From assembly GCA_027943335.1 (NCBI GenBank), contig BSBK01002798.1, positions 1,054,001-1,118,000 on the forward strand: DNA of 64,000 nt. The letters run 5' to 3'. The position numbers and the translations under genes are program-made. Origin of the DNA: Chamaecyparis obtusa. Taxonomy: Eukaryota; Streptophyta; Pinopsida; Cupressales; Cupressaceae. Under the pieces are notes generated by a model. The model worked only from the letters and a program-made list of their open reading frames with translations. It was not told the origin of the DNA and did not search any database. Below, piece by piece: positions 32,145 to 44,350 of the stretch (positions within the stretch are counted from its first letter, which is position 1; each line of letters opens with the position of its first letter).

Positions 32145-32390
32145 CTTCAAGTACCTAAGTTGGCCTTTCATACGAGATAACTCTGTCAAAGCAACAAATT
32201 TCTCCCCAGTTAATTGTACACATGTAGGTACCAAGTCTTCTTCACATAGTGTTCCCAAGGTACCAACTTCTTCTCCAGGATGTATCAAACGCAAGCGTGA
32301 AATTGCCATCTTAAGTTCATCATGGGCACGCATCACTTGAGCTTGTGTCACTGACAACAACCTTGCCAATGTGAACTCTTTCCGCATAGC
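32145..32390 (-). CDS. SHPRH-like: Host exon: SHPRH-type SNF2/RING E3 ubiquitin ligase (pre-RING segment)
   Basis: An 82-codon internal exon, phase 0 at both ends. On the minus strand TTTCAG precedes it (32391-32396) and GTATGT follows it. It reads EFTLARLLSVTQAQVMRAHD near the start and KFVALTELSRMKGQLRYLK at its end, with no stop. The pattern LARLL...AQ...RAHDE.KM..SRL.LR, then ..EKF..L..LSR.KG.LRYLK, is how I remember the region between the SNF2 helicase lobes and the RING finger of plant SHPRH homologues (for example Arabidopsis At2g40770). These proteins are nuclear ATPase/ubiquitin ligases; in animals SHPRH modifies PCNA during damage tolerance. The RING exon should lie at lower coordinates; I did not find it. 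Exon structure is well supported; the family name comes from memory. Confidence 0.75.
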
Positions 32391-33120
32391 CTGAAATACA
32401 TTAAGCATTTTTTTTAAAATATGAATCAATATGAGACAACAAATGATGCTTTGTCTAAGAAGCACTATAAATACCATTCACAAAGATAAGTATTTAGTCC
32501 ATCCCCTTCCAAATTGAACATGTTGGATAATGTGAATACTTGAGCAACTGGTGTTCTTTACATTGAGGTGATATTTCAACAATCAAGCGTGTAAGGAGAT
32601 ACAAAACATTTGGAAAAAGTAATTGTAGCAATAGTGAAATGAGTAAATATCAGTGAAACTCAACTGATATTCTACTATCTTGCTGAAAATTTTGCTATAA
32701 ACTATGATGTGAGATCTGCCAACAAATCACCACTACATGCAACGCAGTTCCTCTCATCTATTTATATGCACCTAAGCCTCCAACCAAATTCATCTTGAGC
32801 ATTTTGTGTCTCCCATAATAATTTTTCAATGAAATTCCATGTGCATGATGGATTCCATGGCCTAAGTATCCATCATATAAATTACTTTTTATGTCATATC
32901 TTCCTGCATTCAAGAAAATTTAGATTTTATGATAGATTTCAACCATTTGCTAACACATTTTCCAAGTCTGCAGGAAACATCATTCCTTTATTTACAATGC
33001 TCAAATGTAACAGATCTATTTTTTACTGGTTACACCCATCTCATGTATGCCCATGATTATATAGACTTTTAAATTTTAATTCTTCAGCCGAAAGTTATCC
33101 CAGCCTGCTTTAGAAAAAAT

Positions 33121-33260
33121 CATAGTATTAAGACATGGTGAGTCTAAGTGAGACCTCATGAACGCGAGTCTGAATCAGGCTTGGCAGGTCTCCACCCTTG
33201 ACTCACAGACTCAGCCAACTCTGTGGAGAAAAATGAAAATCAACTCAAAATACTCAAAAA
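33121..33260 (+). mobile_element. hAT-like terminal fragment
   Basis: CATAGTATTAAGACATGG followed by GAGTCT, GCGAGTCTG and ACTCACAGACTCAG motifs resembles the left end of the element at 10005 (CATAGTTAAGGGACTGGG and ACTCG-rich sequence). I could not identify a right end or target duplication, so this is a relic. Confidence 0.4.
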
Positions 33261-33342
33261 AAAAAGTAAAAAACAATAAACATTTTTTTCTTTTCCTTTT
33301 ATTTAAATTTCTAAGTTTTTCCACTATCTGAGACTGATTTAG

Positions 33343-33975
33343 CTAGGTTGCCAGTCCTGGTGCAGGTTCAGGTTCAGGTTCGTGTTAGCATTCGCTGGTT
33401 CAGTTCAAAGGTGAGTGAATCTTCATTTTGTTCATGTTTTCAATGAATTTTTCAAGATTTTTTTAAAATTTCATGTTTTTTCTTAAATTAAAATAAGTTT
33501 TCTATACTCTTTTATACTTTGTATGCATATTAAGGGGTTATAAGGCTGATTCTTTTTCAATTTTTTGCAAAAATGTCTTGAATTTTCTTTTTCATTTTTC
33601 GTTCATCATTGAGAGTCAGACACAATGGTTGGAAGTGGAAGTGGAAGCTCTAGTTCAGTTGCTGGGGTGAACCCTTTCAAAATTGATGCAGCTTACCCAC
33701 TTTGGCATTATTAAACAATGATTTAGGGCACTACCTAGTGGTGGGAGTTTTATTTGGCGGTGTAACCATTGCAATGTAGAGTATTCGAGCTCACACTTTC
33801 GAGTGAAAGCTCGCTTCTGTTGCACCCCTGGAAAAGGAATGAAACCTTGTAAGGGGACTGATGGGAATGGGCTGCCAAAGCATTTAATCCTGCAATATAT
33901 TAGAGAGCAAGAGGAAACTGATAGGAGAAGCAACAGAGCAAAGACAACTCAACCCCTTGCCAACATAGGCTTGAT
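33343..33975 (+). pseudogene. hAT (DUF659-type) 5' end with BED zinc-finger exon
   Basis: A TIR-like CTAGGTTGCCAGTCC at 33343, a variant of the CTAAGTTAC ends elsewhere, and GGTTCAGGTTC repeats are followed from ATG 33624 by a BED-finger exon. Readable pieces, in two or three frames, are NPFKIDAAYPLWHY, GGSFIWRCNHCNVEY, SSHFRVKARFCCTPGKG and LPKHLILQYIREQEE. The C-X2-C and later H/C pattern next to PLW fits the BED domain that begins plant DUF659 hAT transposases, where it binds DNA. Frameshifts and stops break it, and the DUF659 and dimerisation parts are absent here. It may be a separate relic from the transposase at 56.5 kb; both are on the plus strand. Confidence 0.65.
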
Positions 33976-34310
33976 GTAAGAACTCCTTCCTGTTTTGTCC
34001 TTAAATTTTCAGTTTCATCTCATAGGCATTTCGTCAAACAATTGGGGTGCAAGGTCTGATCTGAAATTTCTGAGTTCTTGAGCCACCTAACACATTACAA
34101 AAATACAAATCCTTTGCATAGGAATTTTGTCAATCACTTGCATAATAATAGAAATCTGATATTTTACTTGTATTAGGAAAACATAAACCCAAACACTTAG
34201 CGACCAGCTAAACTTCACCAAAATAACCATTCTTTAAGCATCAACATTTCAACAAACACTTGTCCAACATACCATACTAAAAATGTTCACAGATTGAATA
34301 GAGCCATTTC

Positions 34311-34534
34311 TAAATGCATGTGCGTTTCTGGATTTGATTGTGTATTTGTTTTTAGCATCAACGTTTCCGATCACACTCCATGATCCATCATCAGGAAGAG
34401 AGAGTGCAACAATTGTTTATCACACTCCATGATTCTTGCACTCTCTCTTCCTGATGATGGATCACGAAGTGTGATCCGAAACGTTGATGCTAAAAACAAA
34501 CACACAATCAAATCTAGAAACGCACATGCATTTA
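34311..34534. repeat. 224-bp foldback with 99-bp arms
   Basis: 34311-34409 and 34436-34534 are inverted copies with about five mismatches and a 26-bp spacer. The arms include TTTTTAGCATCAACGTTTCC and AGGAAGAGAGAGTGCAA. The spacer itself repeats part of an arm (TCACACTCCATGATTC). No flanking duplication is evident. It could be a MITE/foldback element or an inverted duplication; a transcript would give a long hairpin. Confidence 0.95.
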
Positions 34535-34949
34535 GATATGGATTGTGGAAATCAGATATTATTAGAGGCATTTCATTATACATTTTGCATACAATCTATA
34601 ATCAGTTATTTAAATGCTACCTTAACATGAACAGCTGCTACAGACATAAAGGACAGATTGACAGATATAAACAAGTCTTCCTTTCTCATCAGTGCATTTC
34701 AAAATGTAAATAAAGAGATTGTCGCAGCTTACGTCAGAAATAACTTGGGGTAGGCGTCTTGCTGGGCTGGCAGAACAGAGCAATCAATGGAGGAAGATTA
34801 CCATTAAACTGGGCATTAACACTTGTTGTGACCATTTTGCACATCGCCCGTCGAAAATGGGACCCCTTTGCCTTTTCGGTTTTCTTGGCCTTTTTCGGTT
34901 TTGTCTTTCTTAGTAGCTCTAGCCCTTTTCTCCTGAGCTTCCTTCCATT

Positions 34950-37200
34950 CTGTGTAAGAAGTGTTATATTTGACCAAGTCTTGAGTCTAGTCTTGTTCCC
35001 TTATTTAGAATTCCAGTTTTGAAGTGTTTCGTGTTTTAGGTTAAGAGAAGTTTGGAGTTCTGAATCCTTATGGGCATGTCAAGGGAGCAATTCCAGAAAA
35101 TAGTCTGAATGGCATCCATTCTGAATGAATAAGCAAAATGGTTAAGGTGGAGAGCAATTGAATGTGAAAAGCAATAGAATTTCACCCAGTCTGAAGCTTT
35201 CAAAAGTCTCTAACAGCCTGGTGAGAGGGAAAATCGAGGTAAATTTGAAAAATTGATCAAGCATTGATCCGACTGAAAAATGATGGATTTGAGCTAAGTT
35301 TAAAAGAGTTCCATCAATATGTTTAATGTGCACCCAAGCAAGAAAGGTGGAAGTCAAATAAGAATGTGTGAAAATTAGGCCAAGTGTTGAGTGGGAGGAA
35401 TTGACCAACATAATTTGATGCTGGACAAGGAAAGATGCATGAAATTCAAGGGTAAAAGAAATATTGGCATCATGCTAAAGTGACAGGAATTCCAAAGTGA
35501 AAATCCTTATTGGAGTTTTATTTATGCCCAAATTAAAAGTACCTCCATGATGGTCTAATCTTCACTCGATGACGCAAAAGCAAGGTTTGGAAACATGAAA
35601 ATCTACTGCAAAGAGCAGCAGAAACTCTCCAGCGCGAGTTAGCCATGGATGAGGAATTTCGTTCAAGTGAAAATCTGTCATCAAGTCTCCAATGGACTCA
35701 GAGACGCCAATATCTCAGAGCCTAGAAATGTGTATCAAAATGTAGACATTCTCCATGGATCGGAAACTGCACTCAGAAGTTGAGAGCACTCCATTTGTCT
35801 TTGTACCACGCTCATATCGCATATCTAAACAAGTCATGGAATCCCGCCCAAGTAAAACTCTGTGGGATGCCCTTATATGCTCTCAAAGCGGAAAGCACAA
35901 TGAATAGATGAGGTACATAAAATAGTTCACGGGTTTCTCAAAATCACGCGCAGTGCATTTTCACCATGCAAAGGAAACATTACAAAAGGGAAATCCCTCA
36001 CTCATAGCGCAACTAGCACATAGTCAGGGAACCGTGCAAAGACAAAAGATGATGAGACAAAGGCAGCAAGCGAAGTAGTAAGTGCAATTGCCAGAGAGTG
36101 GCACAATTTGCATGCAAAGAGCATATCACTCTCTTCTTTAGAAGTCTTTGCATACAAGAGTCTTTCAAAGCCTTGGTAGCCCACACCGAAAGATCTTTGA
36201 AAGCCTTGATAATCAAGAATGAAGATTCAAATCAAGGAAAGATTATAGACGAGATTCCAGAAGAACTCGCCCGCAAGAGTGACCTGACAGAGTATCTAGA
36301 GATGTTTTGAGAATTAGAAGGGGAAGCCACTGCTGAAATAGTCAGGTATGTTATGGTTAAAAACATGGCTTGGCAAAAAATTCAACATTTTGTGCTCCAA
36401 ATTATATGGTAAAGTGGTGATGCATTCTGATCCATCTCTGACATTCATGATTCACAACGCCTTTGTTGTTTTACGAGAAACCGAAAAGAATTACTGGAGG
36501 ACTTCAGAGCAGCGACAAAGGAGGCAAACGATGATTTCAGGTGGTTTGATGAAATTTTACATGAACAATGGTTCCCAGCGTTTGTAAAGACAAGCTTGAC
36601 GTTTTAAGCATCCATCTTCTTTCCCAACAAAGAGAGGCGATTTAAATGTGGTGAAACGGCTCCTAGAAGACTGGCGTACAACCCTCTCCAACAAATAATG
36701 ATGGGAATAAAAATGAAGAGGAAAGTCCATCACATGCCTTGCAGAATGAAGAGACATTTCAAAATGAAAGTCCATCATGATACTAGAACCCCGCCCAAAT
36801 ACTAAAGTTTTCCACAAGTGTCAAAACGTGTTGAGTGCATATTAACGGTGTTGAAGGAATGAAAATAAGGAATTTACCATCCATGGAACACAATATGCAC
36901 TCGAGCACATTTTCAGCGGTATGAAGGAATGTTGCAAAATGAGAATAATCCCTGACACCAGATAAATTGTACCCAAGCGTAAAAAGACATGGTGTCGGAT
37001 TATTTCAAGGTTTAAAAATCCATCTAGAGGCCCCATACGCACTCGAGCGTGTTTTCAACATAGTCAAGGAATATGGAGAAGGAAATAATCCACCAAGGGG
37101 GAGGTGAAACGCGCTCACTAATTCAACATGGTCAAAGGACTTTTAATAAAGTGGAGATTTAATCATAGCGCAAAGTAAAAGAAAAGTTATTCTTTTTTTT
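34950..37200. repeat. Degenerate repetitive region upstream of the long ORF
   Basis: Loosely repeated phrases occur at irregular spacing: CCCGCCCAA, GCACTCGAGC, TCAAGTGAAAATC, TCCATGG and AATGAAAGTCC. One open stretch (36098-36310, KIIDEIPEELARKSDLTEYL) looks protein-like but I cannot assign it. Position and texture match the array at 14.2-15.4 kb, which lies upstream of a related ORF. Confidence 0.35.
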
Positions 37201-37680
37201 TAATCCTTCACTAGAATCAATTTACACTAGAGAGGAATGTGAAGGCATGTGGAAGCGGGTGTTGGATGCACAAAAAAAGTTAAATCTCCCCCGTTAGGAT
37301 ATAAGAATGCTCATGTTAAGGAATGAAGTTGATCTTTTGATAATGAATTTGTCAGGTCAAGAATTTTATTTGAAAGATTGGAGTCTTTCAAATTCATGTT
37401 TTAAAAATGTGCTCAAGTCAAGAAATATCACGAGCTTTTCAAACTAATTAAATTCAAGATGAGTTTAATTAAAGGACTTAAATTGAAAAATTAATTAAAT
37501 ATTGGATTTTATTTAATATTTAATTACTAAATTTTAAAGAAATAAAAAAAAGCGATAAAGGATATGGGAAATTAGCAAATGGGAAAACAAATCGCTTTTT
37601 GAATTGTTTTGGAAAAGATCATTAAATATTGTGATTTATTTCCAATATTTAATATTTAATGTCAAAAATTTGAAAAAAGC
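37201..37680. other. AT-rich left flank of the solo LTR
   Basis: No coding sequence. TTTCCAATATTTAATATTTAA near 37640 resembles TTTCCAATAATTAATATTTAA near 39450 on the other side of the inserted LTR, suggesting a local duplication in the older host element. Confidence 0.35.
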
Positions 37681-38273
37681 TGTAATGTTCCTGGTTCTCT
37701 GGTTAGTTTTCCTTTGAATTTCTAGCTGATAAACCTGCAAGACATGTTAGCATTTGTACATAATACATATATTCATGAAATAAAATATCTAAGGATTATA
37801 AACCATTAAGAATATACTATTCTACCCTTAATTAATTCCCTTCTTAAGGAGAGTCAGTAATCGGGTACTTAGCTCCTGGGGGAGGCTTCCTGGGGCTCTA
37901 ATTGCACTTATGCAATATCGAACAACACTCCACTAAGTACTGTCTTCTTACTGTACTTGCTCCTTAAGACCTTATGGATAATTGCCATGGATTTATCCAT
38001 CCTTCCTAGGGAAGAGTTAACTCAACTCCTAGGCCTTATGGACACCCTCTCTGGGCATGTCCATCCTAGCATATGCATATGACTATCCTTCCAGAACGTC
38101 TGGCCTTCTGGGAAACTAAGTTCCCAACCTTAATTCCTTATTTAGGAATTCCATAATTAAATGTGATTAAAAATAATGTCTTACATTAACTATGATATAA
38201 TTATCCATTAAAAATGCTATGATTCTGAAATTAATGACTGCTCTTAAACATATTCTGCAAGTCCATAACATAA

Positions 38274-38347
<74 letters not shown>

Positions 38348-39362
38348 TCTGAATGTGATATTCTATATAAACCAAATAACAAATAAATAAATAAATATAT
38401 ATATATATATATATATAGTGATAAATGAATGTGCAATTTTATACCTGCAGATCGTAACTGAGGAAGCCTTTGTTTGTTCTTTATTCAACTTTCTTCCTTC
38501 GTAATTTCATCTGTTTCTATCTTCTCTTTTTTCCATGTCTAAGAATGATCAAATGAATCAAGTAATATACTGCAGCGAACAGTGATTACTTGATGAGACG
38601 TTACTCATCAATGGGTCACGACTCATCAAGTCGTGACTGTTCACGGCAGTTCACAACGTTCCAACGTTGCGCAATACTAATCTTTTACTAAACGCGACAG
38701 CATGTTAAACGGCAGTGATCGAGTATAATACTCATCGATCTTAATAAAAGTATGATGGTAATAGTTTAGAGTTTATTACCGATAGTTATTGGTTGCTATG
38801 ATTAACATATCAAACTGATACTATATCGGTCACATCCTTAATTTGTTTTTAACAAACCAATATTGTATGTAACGTTACTAGTTCGTCTTTTTCCATTCGA
38901 TAATAATAATTTATTATTAATAATTAATATATATAAAATATTATTAAAAGTACAATTTATTTAATAGAGGTCTTATTTATTAATAAGTAATTTGATTTGT
39001 AATTACTTTGCAGATTCATAATTAGATTAATTAGTATTCAATTACTAATTAATATTAATAAACAAATTAATTATTAAATTACTTGAAATAAACAATTTTA
39101 ATTATTAATTAGATAATTAACAATTATTAAATTATTTGATTAAAACAATTTAATAAATAAAATAATTTAATTACTTGAAAAATAATAGTTCATTGTTATT
39201 AATTATTTATATTATGATCATTATTATATATTTTATTATAAATTCAATAATAATACATATTGAATCTATTTATATACTCCTTAAAATATTACTATGACTA
39301 TTTATTTTATTTATCTATTTATCTTTATTGCCATGATTAGGGGGTTAACGAGGGACATGACA
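37681..39362 (+). mobile_element. Solo LTR, 1682 bp, TSD AAAGC
   Basis: It begins TGTAATGTTCCTGG and ends GAGGGACATGACA, flanked by the perfect 5-bp duplication AAAGC (37676-37680 and 39363-39367). There is no interior, primer site or coding sequence, so it is the product of LTR-LTR recombination of a longer element. Orientation is assumed, since the ends are nearly symmetrical (the reverse complement of the right end starts TGTCATGTCCCTC). It holds a (CA)n(TA)n microsatellite and a highly AT-rich second half. Confidence 0.85.
38273..38418. repeat. (CA)n(TA)n microsatellite with a second (TA)n tract
   Basis: About 14 CA units run into about 23 TA units (38273-38345); after a 48-bp interval, ATAAATA and (TA)n follow (38383-38418). 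It is likely length-polymorphic. Confidence 0.97.
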
Positions 39363-39678
39363 AAAGCAAAAAATTGATCAAAAGATTGGAAGATGGAATA
39401 AATCATGTTTTTTGATTTATTTTGCGGAAAATTATTAATTCTTCTGTTGTTTTCCAATAATTAATATTTAAATCAGGAAAAATCAAAAAATCAAATGCAC
39501 AAGGATGAAACTACCTCATTAAGTTAAGGCACCCAAATTGGCATCTTTTCAAAAGCGAGAGAAAAAACATGAAAAGTGGCAAAGAATCTTGTCCAAAATG
39601 GAAGCTTGGAAGAAAAACAAAGCAACTGCCTAAATTTAGTCCACAACCAACATAGCAACTTTTCCTGGTTGAATGCCT

Positions 39679-39686
39679 TATATAAG
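39679..39686 (+). promoter_or_regulatory. TATA-like element upstream of the long ORF
   Basis: TATATAAG, followed by CCTTCCTCATTTCATTCTCA. This is a pattern like the TATA plus CTCATTTCTCATTTGTAA sequence at 43724, so it is perhaps the 5' counterpart of that LTR-like region, although the surrounding bases do not align well by eye. Confidence 0.4.
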
Positions 39687-40109
39687 AAAGCCTTCCTCAT
39701 TTCATTCTCACATGCAAAAATCAAGAAAAAAGTTAGGGAGATTTAGAGAATTGTGGAGAATTTGCGAGAAATTTTGAAGCAGCATGAAGATTCTAGAAGA
39801 GAGGGAGGAATTTTCGAGAGAGAAAATTGTCTCTTGAAAAGCGTGAAGTCACTTTCAGTTGAAAAAATTTAGAAGTTGTGATTGCAGGAAGGAGATTTTT
39901 GCAGTAAGTTTTAAAATTTGACAGAAAACATAAAAAAACTCTTGAGAGAGAATATCCTTCTAGAGAGAGAAAGCAGAATTTTCGATGACTTTACAAAAAT
40001 TTCTCTCCTCCAAGAACAAGATTACTTGTGAAGAAAACATTTGGTTTGCCTTTTGTCATTTCTTATATGCTCTTATGTATATTTAATTTCTATTTTGCAA
40101 GAAGCTGAA

Positions 40110-43100
40110 ATGGTGAAACCCAAAGGAACGAGTTTGACTAGGAAGCAACTGATCAAGAACAAGCAAAGAGGGTTTTATCCTGAATCCATGATTGTGTCAA
40201 AATGGGCAGATGTTGGTGATATGAATCTCGGGTGCCTTGACATGAACGAGTTCAACAGGAGAATGTTTGGATACAAGGTCACGAACCGACTCACTTGGCA
40301 ACCCAGATTGTAAACAGTGGAATCGTGGCTGCAGTTGGTTTCCTACCAACTATTCAACATGTAGAATTAATCGTGGAATGCTCGAGACACTACAATCCAA
40401 ATGACAGAACAGTCAGGGATTCGAATGGAAAAGTCAGTAGATCTTTCTCCACCAGCAATTTCAAAAGCATTCAGAATCCCTACATTTTGGAAAATGGTGT
40501 TGAAATCAAAAGAGCAAGCACTCGGTGTTTTAACCGTTGGGATTCAACATTGTGAAGGCGTCATAAATAGTAAATGGCTACGGAATAATAGAGCCAACCA
40601 TTCCAAATTGCCTAAGGAGCTAATATGGCTCAATCTTCAACGTGAATATAGTGATTTAGTCATGATGCTAAGTAGAATATTCAGGATTCCACAATCCTAT
40701 TAGTTTGAGACATGGATGTGGTATTTCATCGAACAGGTGTTCGGGGGATTCAACATGGATTGTGTTGGACTAACTAGCGACAACCTAAATGAGCAACTAG
40801 TGAATCTAGAGCAATCAAGGATTTTTATATGAGCTCCTATGTCATCTACATGCTGGCTCAAAACACAAAATATGATGGATTGAGGTGCAAAGGAACAATT
40901 GGAAGTGGTGCTCAATGCTTAAAGGTACATGAATGCTACCCTCAATTGCATTTATATGCCAAGGATGATTATGTCAAAGTCAACGATGCCTTTGCAATGC
41001 GCATTGTTAGGACTCTATAGACGAGATTGCACGTGAGACTATCAATCGGGGCAATGAAATTGGTAGAGTATGGAGCTTAGTTCATCCAGTTCCCTACCTT
41101 CTCCTACATCAGAGTGCAAGGATTTTCTGCGCAACCATATAAACTTCCGAGATATCCCACTGATAAAATGGTTCTGTTGGAAATCTCTTAGCAACTGACA
41201 ATTTATGGTAAAATTCAAAAGGGAAAAAGGATGTTGGGGCTAGAATTCCCAATCTCCATAGGAAAAGATAAGGTTGAAATGTGCCCATGTTTGAAGGCAG
41301 TTGAGAGATCATCAAAGGAGCTGTATTTCTACCGTTTGCCACTATTTCCAGGAAGGCCAGATTATGATCCTTATAACAAAATTAGAATGGTGGTGGAGTG
41401 AAATACCAACATCAGATGCACCTCGAGGATTTCTAGGCCAATGTTGCAGATGAAAATGAAATAAAAAAGAGGATGTCTTCCAGGTTGTCACTGAACATGA
41501 TCAGAGCATGCAAGATCTTTTGGGTGCCTGATCAAATGGAAGAGGATTTGAATATGATCCAAAAGGGATATAACCCAAAAAATGAAAGGACCATCCTCCC
41601 ATATGACTGGTCAAGGAAGGAGATATCAGATATTGCTACACTGTCTGCACCAATTTTGGAATTCACAAAATGGTGGGTTGATCAACAATTTGACAAACTA
41701 AAGATATTGAAAGAGAGCTTGACATACAAATTGATGGGTCAACAACCGTTAAGGGATGAGAGACCAAAGCAGCCCTCAGGAGGGAGAATAGAAGAATGAG
41801 AAATCTCGATAGGAAGTGTAGAGAGAAGAAAAGGAAACAGTGTTGTTCATGATGTGCAACCAAGAAGTAGGTCGGACCTTCACATTGAAGAACCCCACCA
41901 GAAGAGGCAGAGGTCACCGACTACCCCATCATCACCTAGTCGAACTCAAAGTCTGCAGGAGATAGGTCCTTTCACCAGGGAAAAAGCAGAAACAAGCAGA
42001 AGGAGAATTGAGCAGGGAGATCACATGGCCAAACCGGTGCAGGATAGGGAAATTATCAATGCCTATCAGGAGTTTGCCCAAGGAAGAAGCAGAGAGCGGC
42101 ATGTTGCCACTAAAGAGCGTGTCAGCCCTATCTTAGAGCGAGAAATGATAGAAACAAATGTCCCTGTAGCAAAGGCAAAAGTTCATGCAATAGACGCAGG
42201 AGTTCCTACTATAGAGGTAGTGGTCCCTAAGACAACAAGGGAAATTCATGTAGATAAGGAAGAGATTGATATAAGGGCAGTACAAGGGCAAGAACAGTTG
42301 ACAGCTCCGGATAATCAAAATGTTGTCATTCCAGAATGGTTGAGGCAAAGGCTATAGAGAAGTCAGGAGAAAGAGGTTTACCTGGTATTCAAGTTGCGAG
42401 AAATTCTAAATCGAGTCAACCGACCGAAGGAGAAAGGAAAAGCTAAGAAGTTTGCAAAAGTCATTAGGGGAGAGTCTGGATCCAGAACCCTTCAATTTGC
42501 AATGCCTACAGTTGATAAGACAAAGGATCAAATTATTCCGGATGAGTACAATGTGACATAGTTTGATCTAGGCCATGCCTCCTTAGAGTAGGTTATGGAA
42601 GAGTTTGAGGATTCTGTGTAGGCGATGAAAGATAAGACGAGGATACTAGAAGGAAAATATCAGAAACAGAAGGGCGAGATTAAGGCCTTGTGTGAATATA
42701 TAAGCAACCTACCTCATCCAGTGAGAGAAGAAGGCCTTGTCTTTGTTCCTCCTTAAATTCTTCTGACAAGGTCAATAGAGGGTATAGAAAGGATCAGACA
42801 AATTACCCACATGTAGAAGTTTCAATAGAAGGCATTCAGAATGAGGCATACAAGCATGTTTAGGGCTTGGTGCAAATTCAAGATAGGGCATTGGCTGTCC
42901 TTTCCAGGATACATTGCGTGGATGAGTCATGGGAGGATGAACATATTTATCGAGATTAAATGATCTCAAACTTGCAGGATTTGATGGAGACTCCCAGACA
43001 GGTATTGGTTGACAGTGTAGTTAGAGAAGGAGAAGCATATGACTTTCCTCGATGGTAAAGTGCAGTGATCATGATGTAGGAAATGTTTGAGCATTTCAGC

Positions 43101-43490
43101 AGAGAGTCCACTCGATTGAGGGTAGCCGAGTATATTCAGCAAGGGATCTCCAACACGATTGTGTCCCTGTTATCACAAAGATTAGTTGAGAATGAAATAA
43201 CAGTGGACAACCTAAGAGGTAAACTAGAAGAGTTCTTCCAACTGAATTCCTTCGTGAGGGATGACTTTGAGAATTTCTCCATTTTCTCAAATGTCATGCA
43301 CACAACCCAAGACTTGTTACCGAATTAGGAGAACAACTTGAACAAATCTGAACGAACAATGATAGTCTTGGAATTCAAATGGGAATCAGCGCCAAGTGTC
43401 AGTGTGGACCAGTTGGAGACCGTATTGAGCAGATTTCATGCATTCAAGGGGCGAGGTCAAACATAGGCTACTTCAGGCAGAGGTGCATTA
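40110..43490 (+). pseudogene. Unidentified long retroelement-associated ORF, copy 2
   Basis: I cannot name this product. From ATG 40110 a decayed coding region of about 1100 codons can be followed across frames with several indels and stops. Segments are MVKPKGTSLTRKQLIKNKQR; LGCLDMNEFNRRM; VECSRHYNPNDRTVRDSNG; INSKWLRNNRANHSKLPKEL; SRIFRIPQSY; MSSYVIYMLAQNTKYDGLRC; LSLNMIRACKIFWVPDQMEE; and ILEFTKWWVDQQFDKLKI. A long charged Lys/Arg/Glu-rich section (41854-42357) follows, then a C-terminal region at 43083-43328. The N-terminal 100 residues match the ORF at 16363. No RT, integrase or protease is present, and no zinc knuckle. It is followed by LTR-like promoter sequence. I suggest a large non-autonomous LTR element encoding one big protein of unknown role. 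Confidence 0.55.
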
Positions 43491-44350
43491 AATGCATACA
43501 CACATAGTGAGCATTCATTTCATCCCACTCTCCTGTTGGATGGACATGCGTAGTGGGCATTTATTACCCACTACGATGGTGGTTCTCTCCTGGTTGGTCC
43601 GTATGGATTCCCTCATTAATGTAGATTCCTTCTCCTTGCCCTAATCCTAATTAGGGCTGATGTGGTAAAATTTGGGCCATCAGTTATTGTTTCAATTTAG
43701 GCCACTCATTGTAATTGGGAACCTATATAAAGGCCTCATTTCTCATTTGTAATGACCGAATTCTGAGATTGTTGCTACGAGCTATTGAGACAATAGAGTT
43801 TTCATTGAAGTTTGGTGACTACTTGAAGTGTCTTAGTGCTTACTTGTTCTCTTATTCCCTCATTTAGATTAGATTGGTTAGATAAAGTGTTTTGGTTTCA
43901 TTGGAGAATGTGATGATGTTTTGATGACTTCCATGGTTCATACTTTTGATGGTTTACTGATTGTAAGTTGTTGTGCAAAGTTAGCCTGAACCCTCACTTT
44001 TACAAATGCTTAACTTCTATCATTCAATGTGCATTGTTCATTTTGATGGTGTTTTTTGTAGGATGAAAATCACATGCATAATCCTTTGAAGATTTCACCA
44101 GTTCTTGCAAAATTGTAGTTTACCTTGGTGAAGCAAAGCTTGGTTATTTTGGAATTTGTCCATCAAAATAGTATCTATTGTTGTCATTACCCTTAGGATT
44201 AGAATAGAATTCCTGAATCCTTTTCCCCTTTGCTTTGGAAATATTTCTAAAAATGCCCCCCAAAGAAAAGTACTTGATCAAAATATCTTTCGATAGCTCC
44301 CACATCTATTACCATCTGAAATCAACTTGGTCAAGGAAAATGAAAGGCCC
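43491..44350 (+). repeat. LTR-like region after the long ORF
   Basis: Contains TATATAAAG at 43724, followed by CCTCATTTCTCATTTGTAAT, resembling a promoter and R region, and then T-rich sequence with no coding capacity. A CCCACT/GTGGGC repeat and CACTCTCCTGTTGGATGG-CTCTCCTGGTTGG near-repeat precede the TATA. No LTR ends could be fixed. Confidence 0.4.
43724..43731 (+). promoter_or_regulatory. TATA box of the LTR-like region
   Basis: TATATAAA, followed by GGCCTCATTTCTCATTTG. Same arrangement as 17329 after the related ORF. Confidence 0.5.

Noticed and set aside
38167..38436. Minus-strand ORF with repeated Tyr-Ile and Cys-Val
   Set aside because: It is a translation of the (CA)n(TA)n microsatellite inside the solo LTR.
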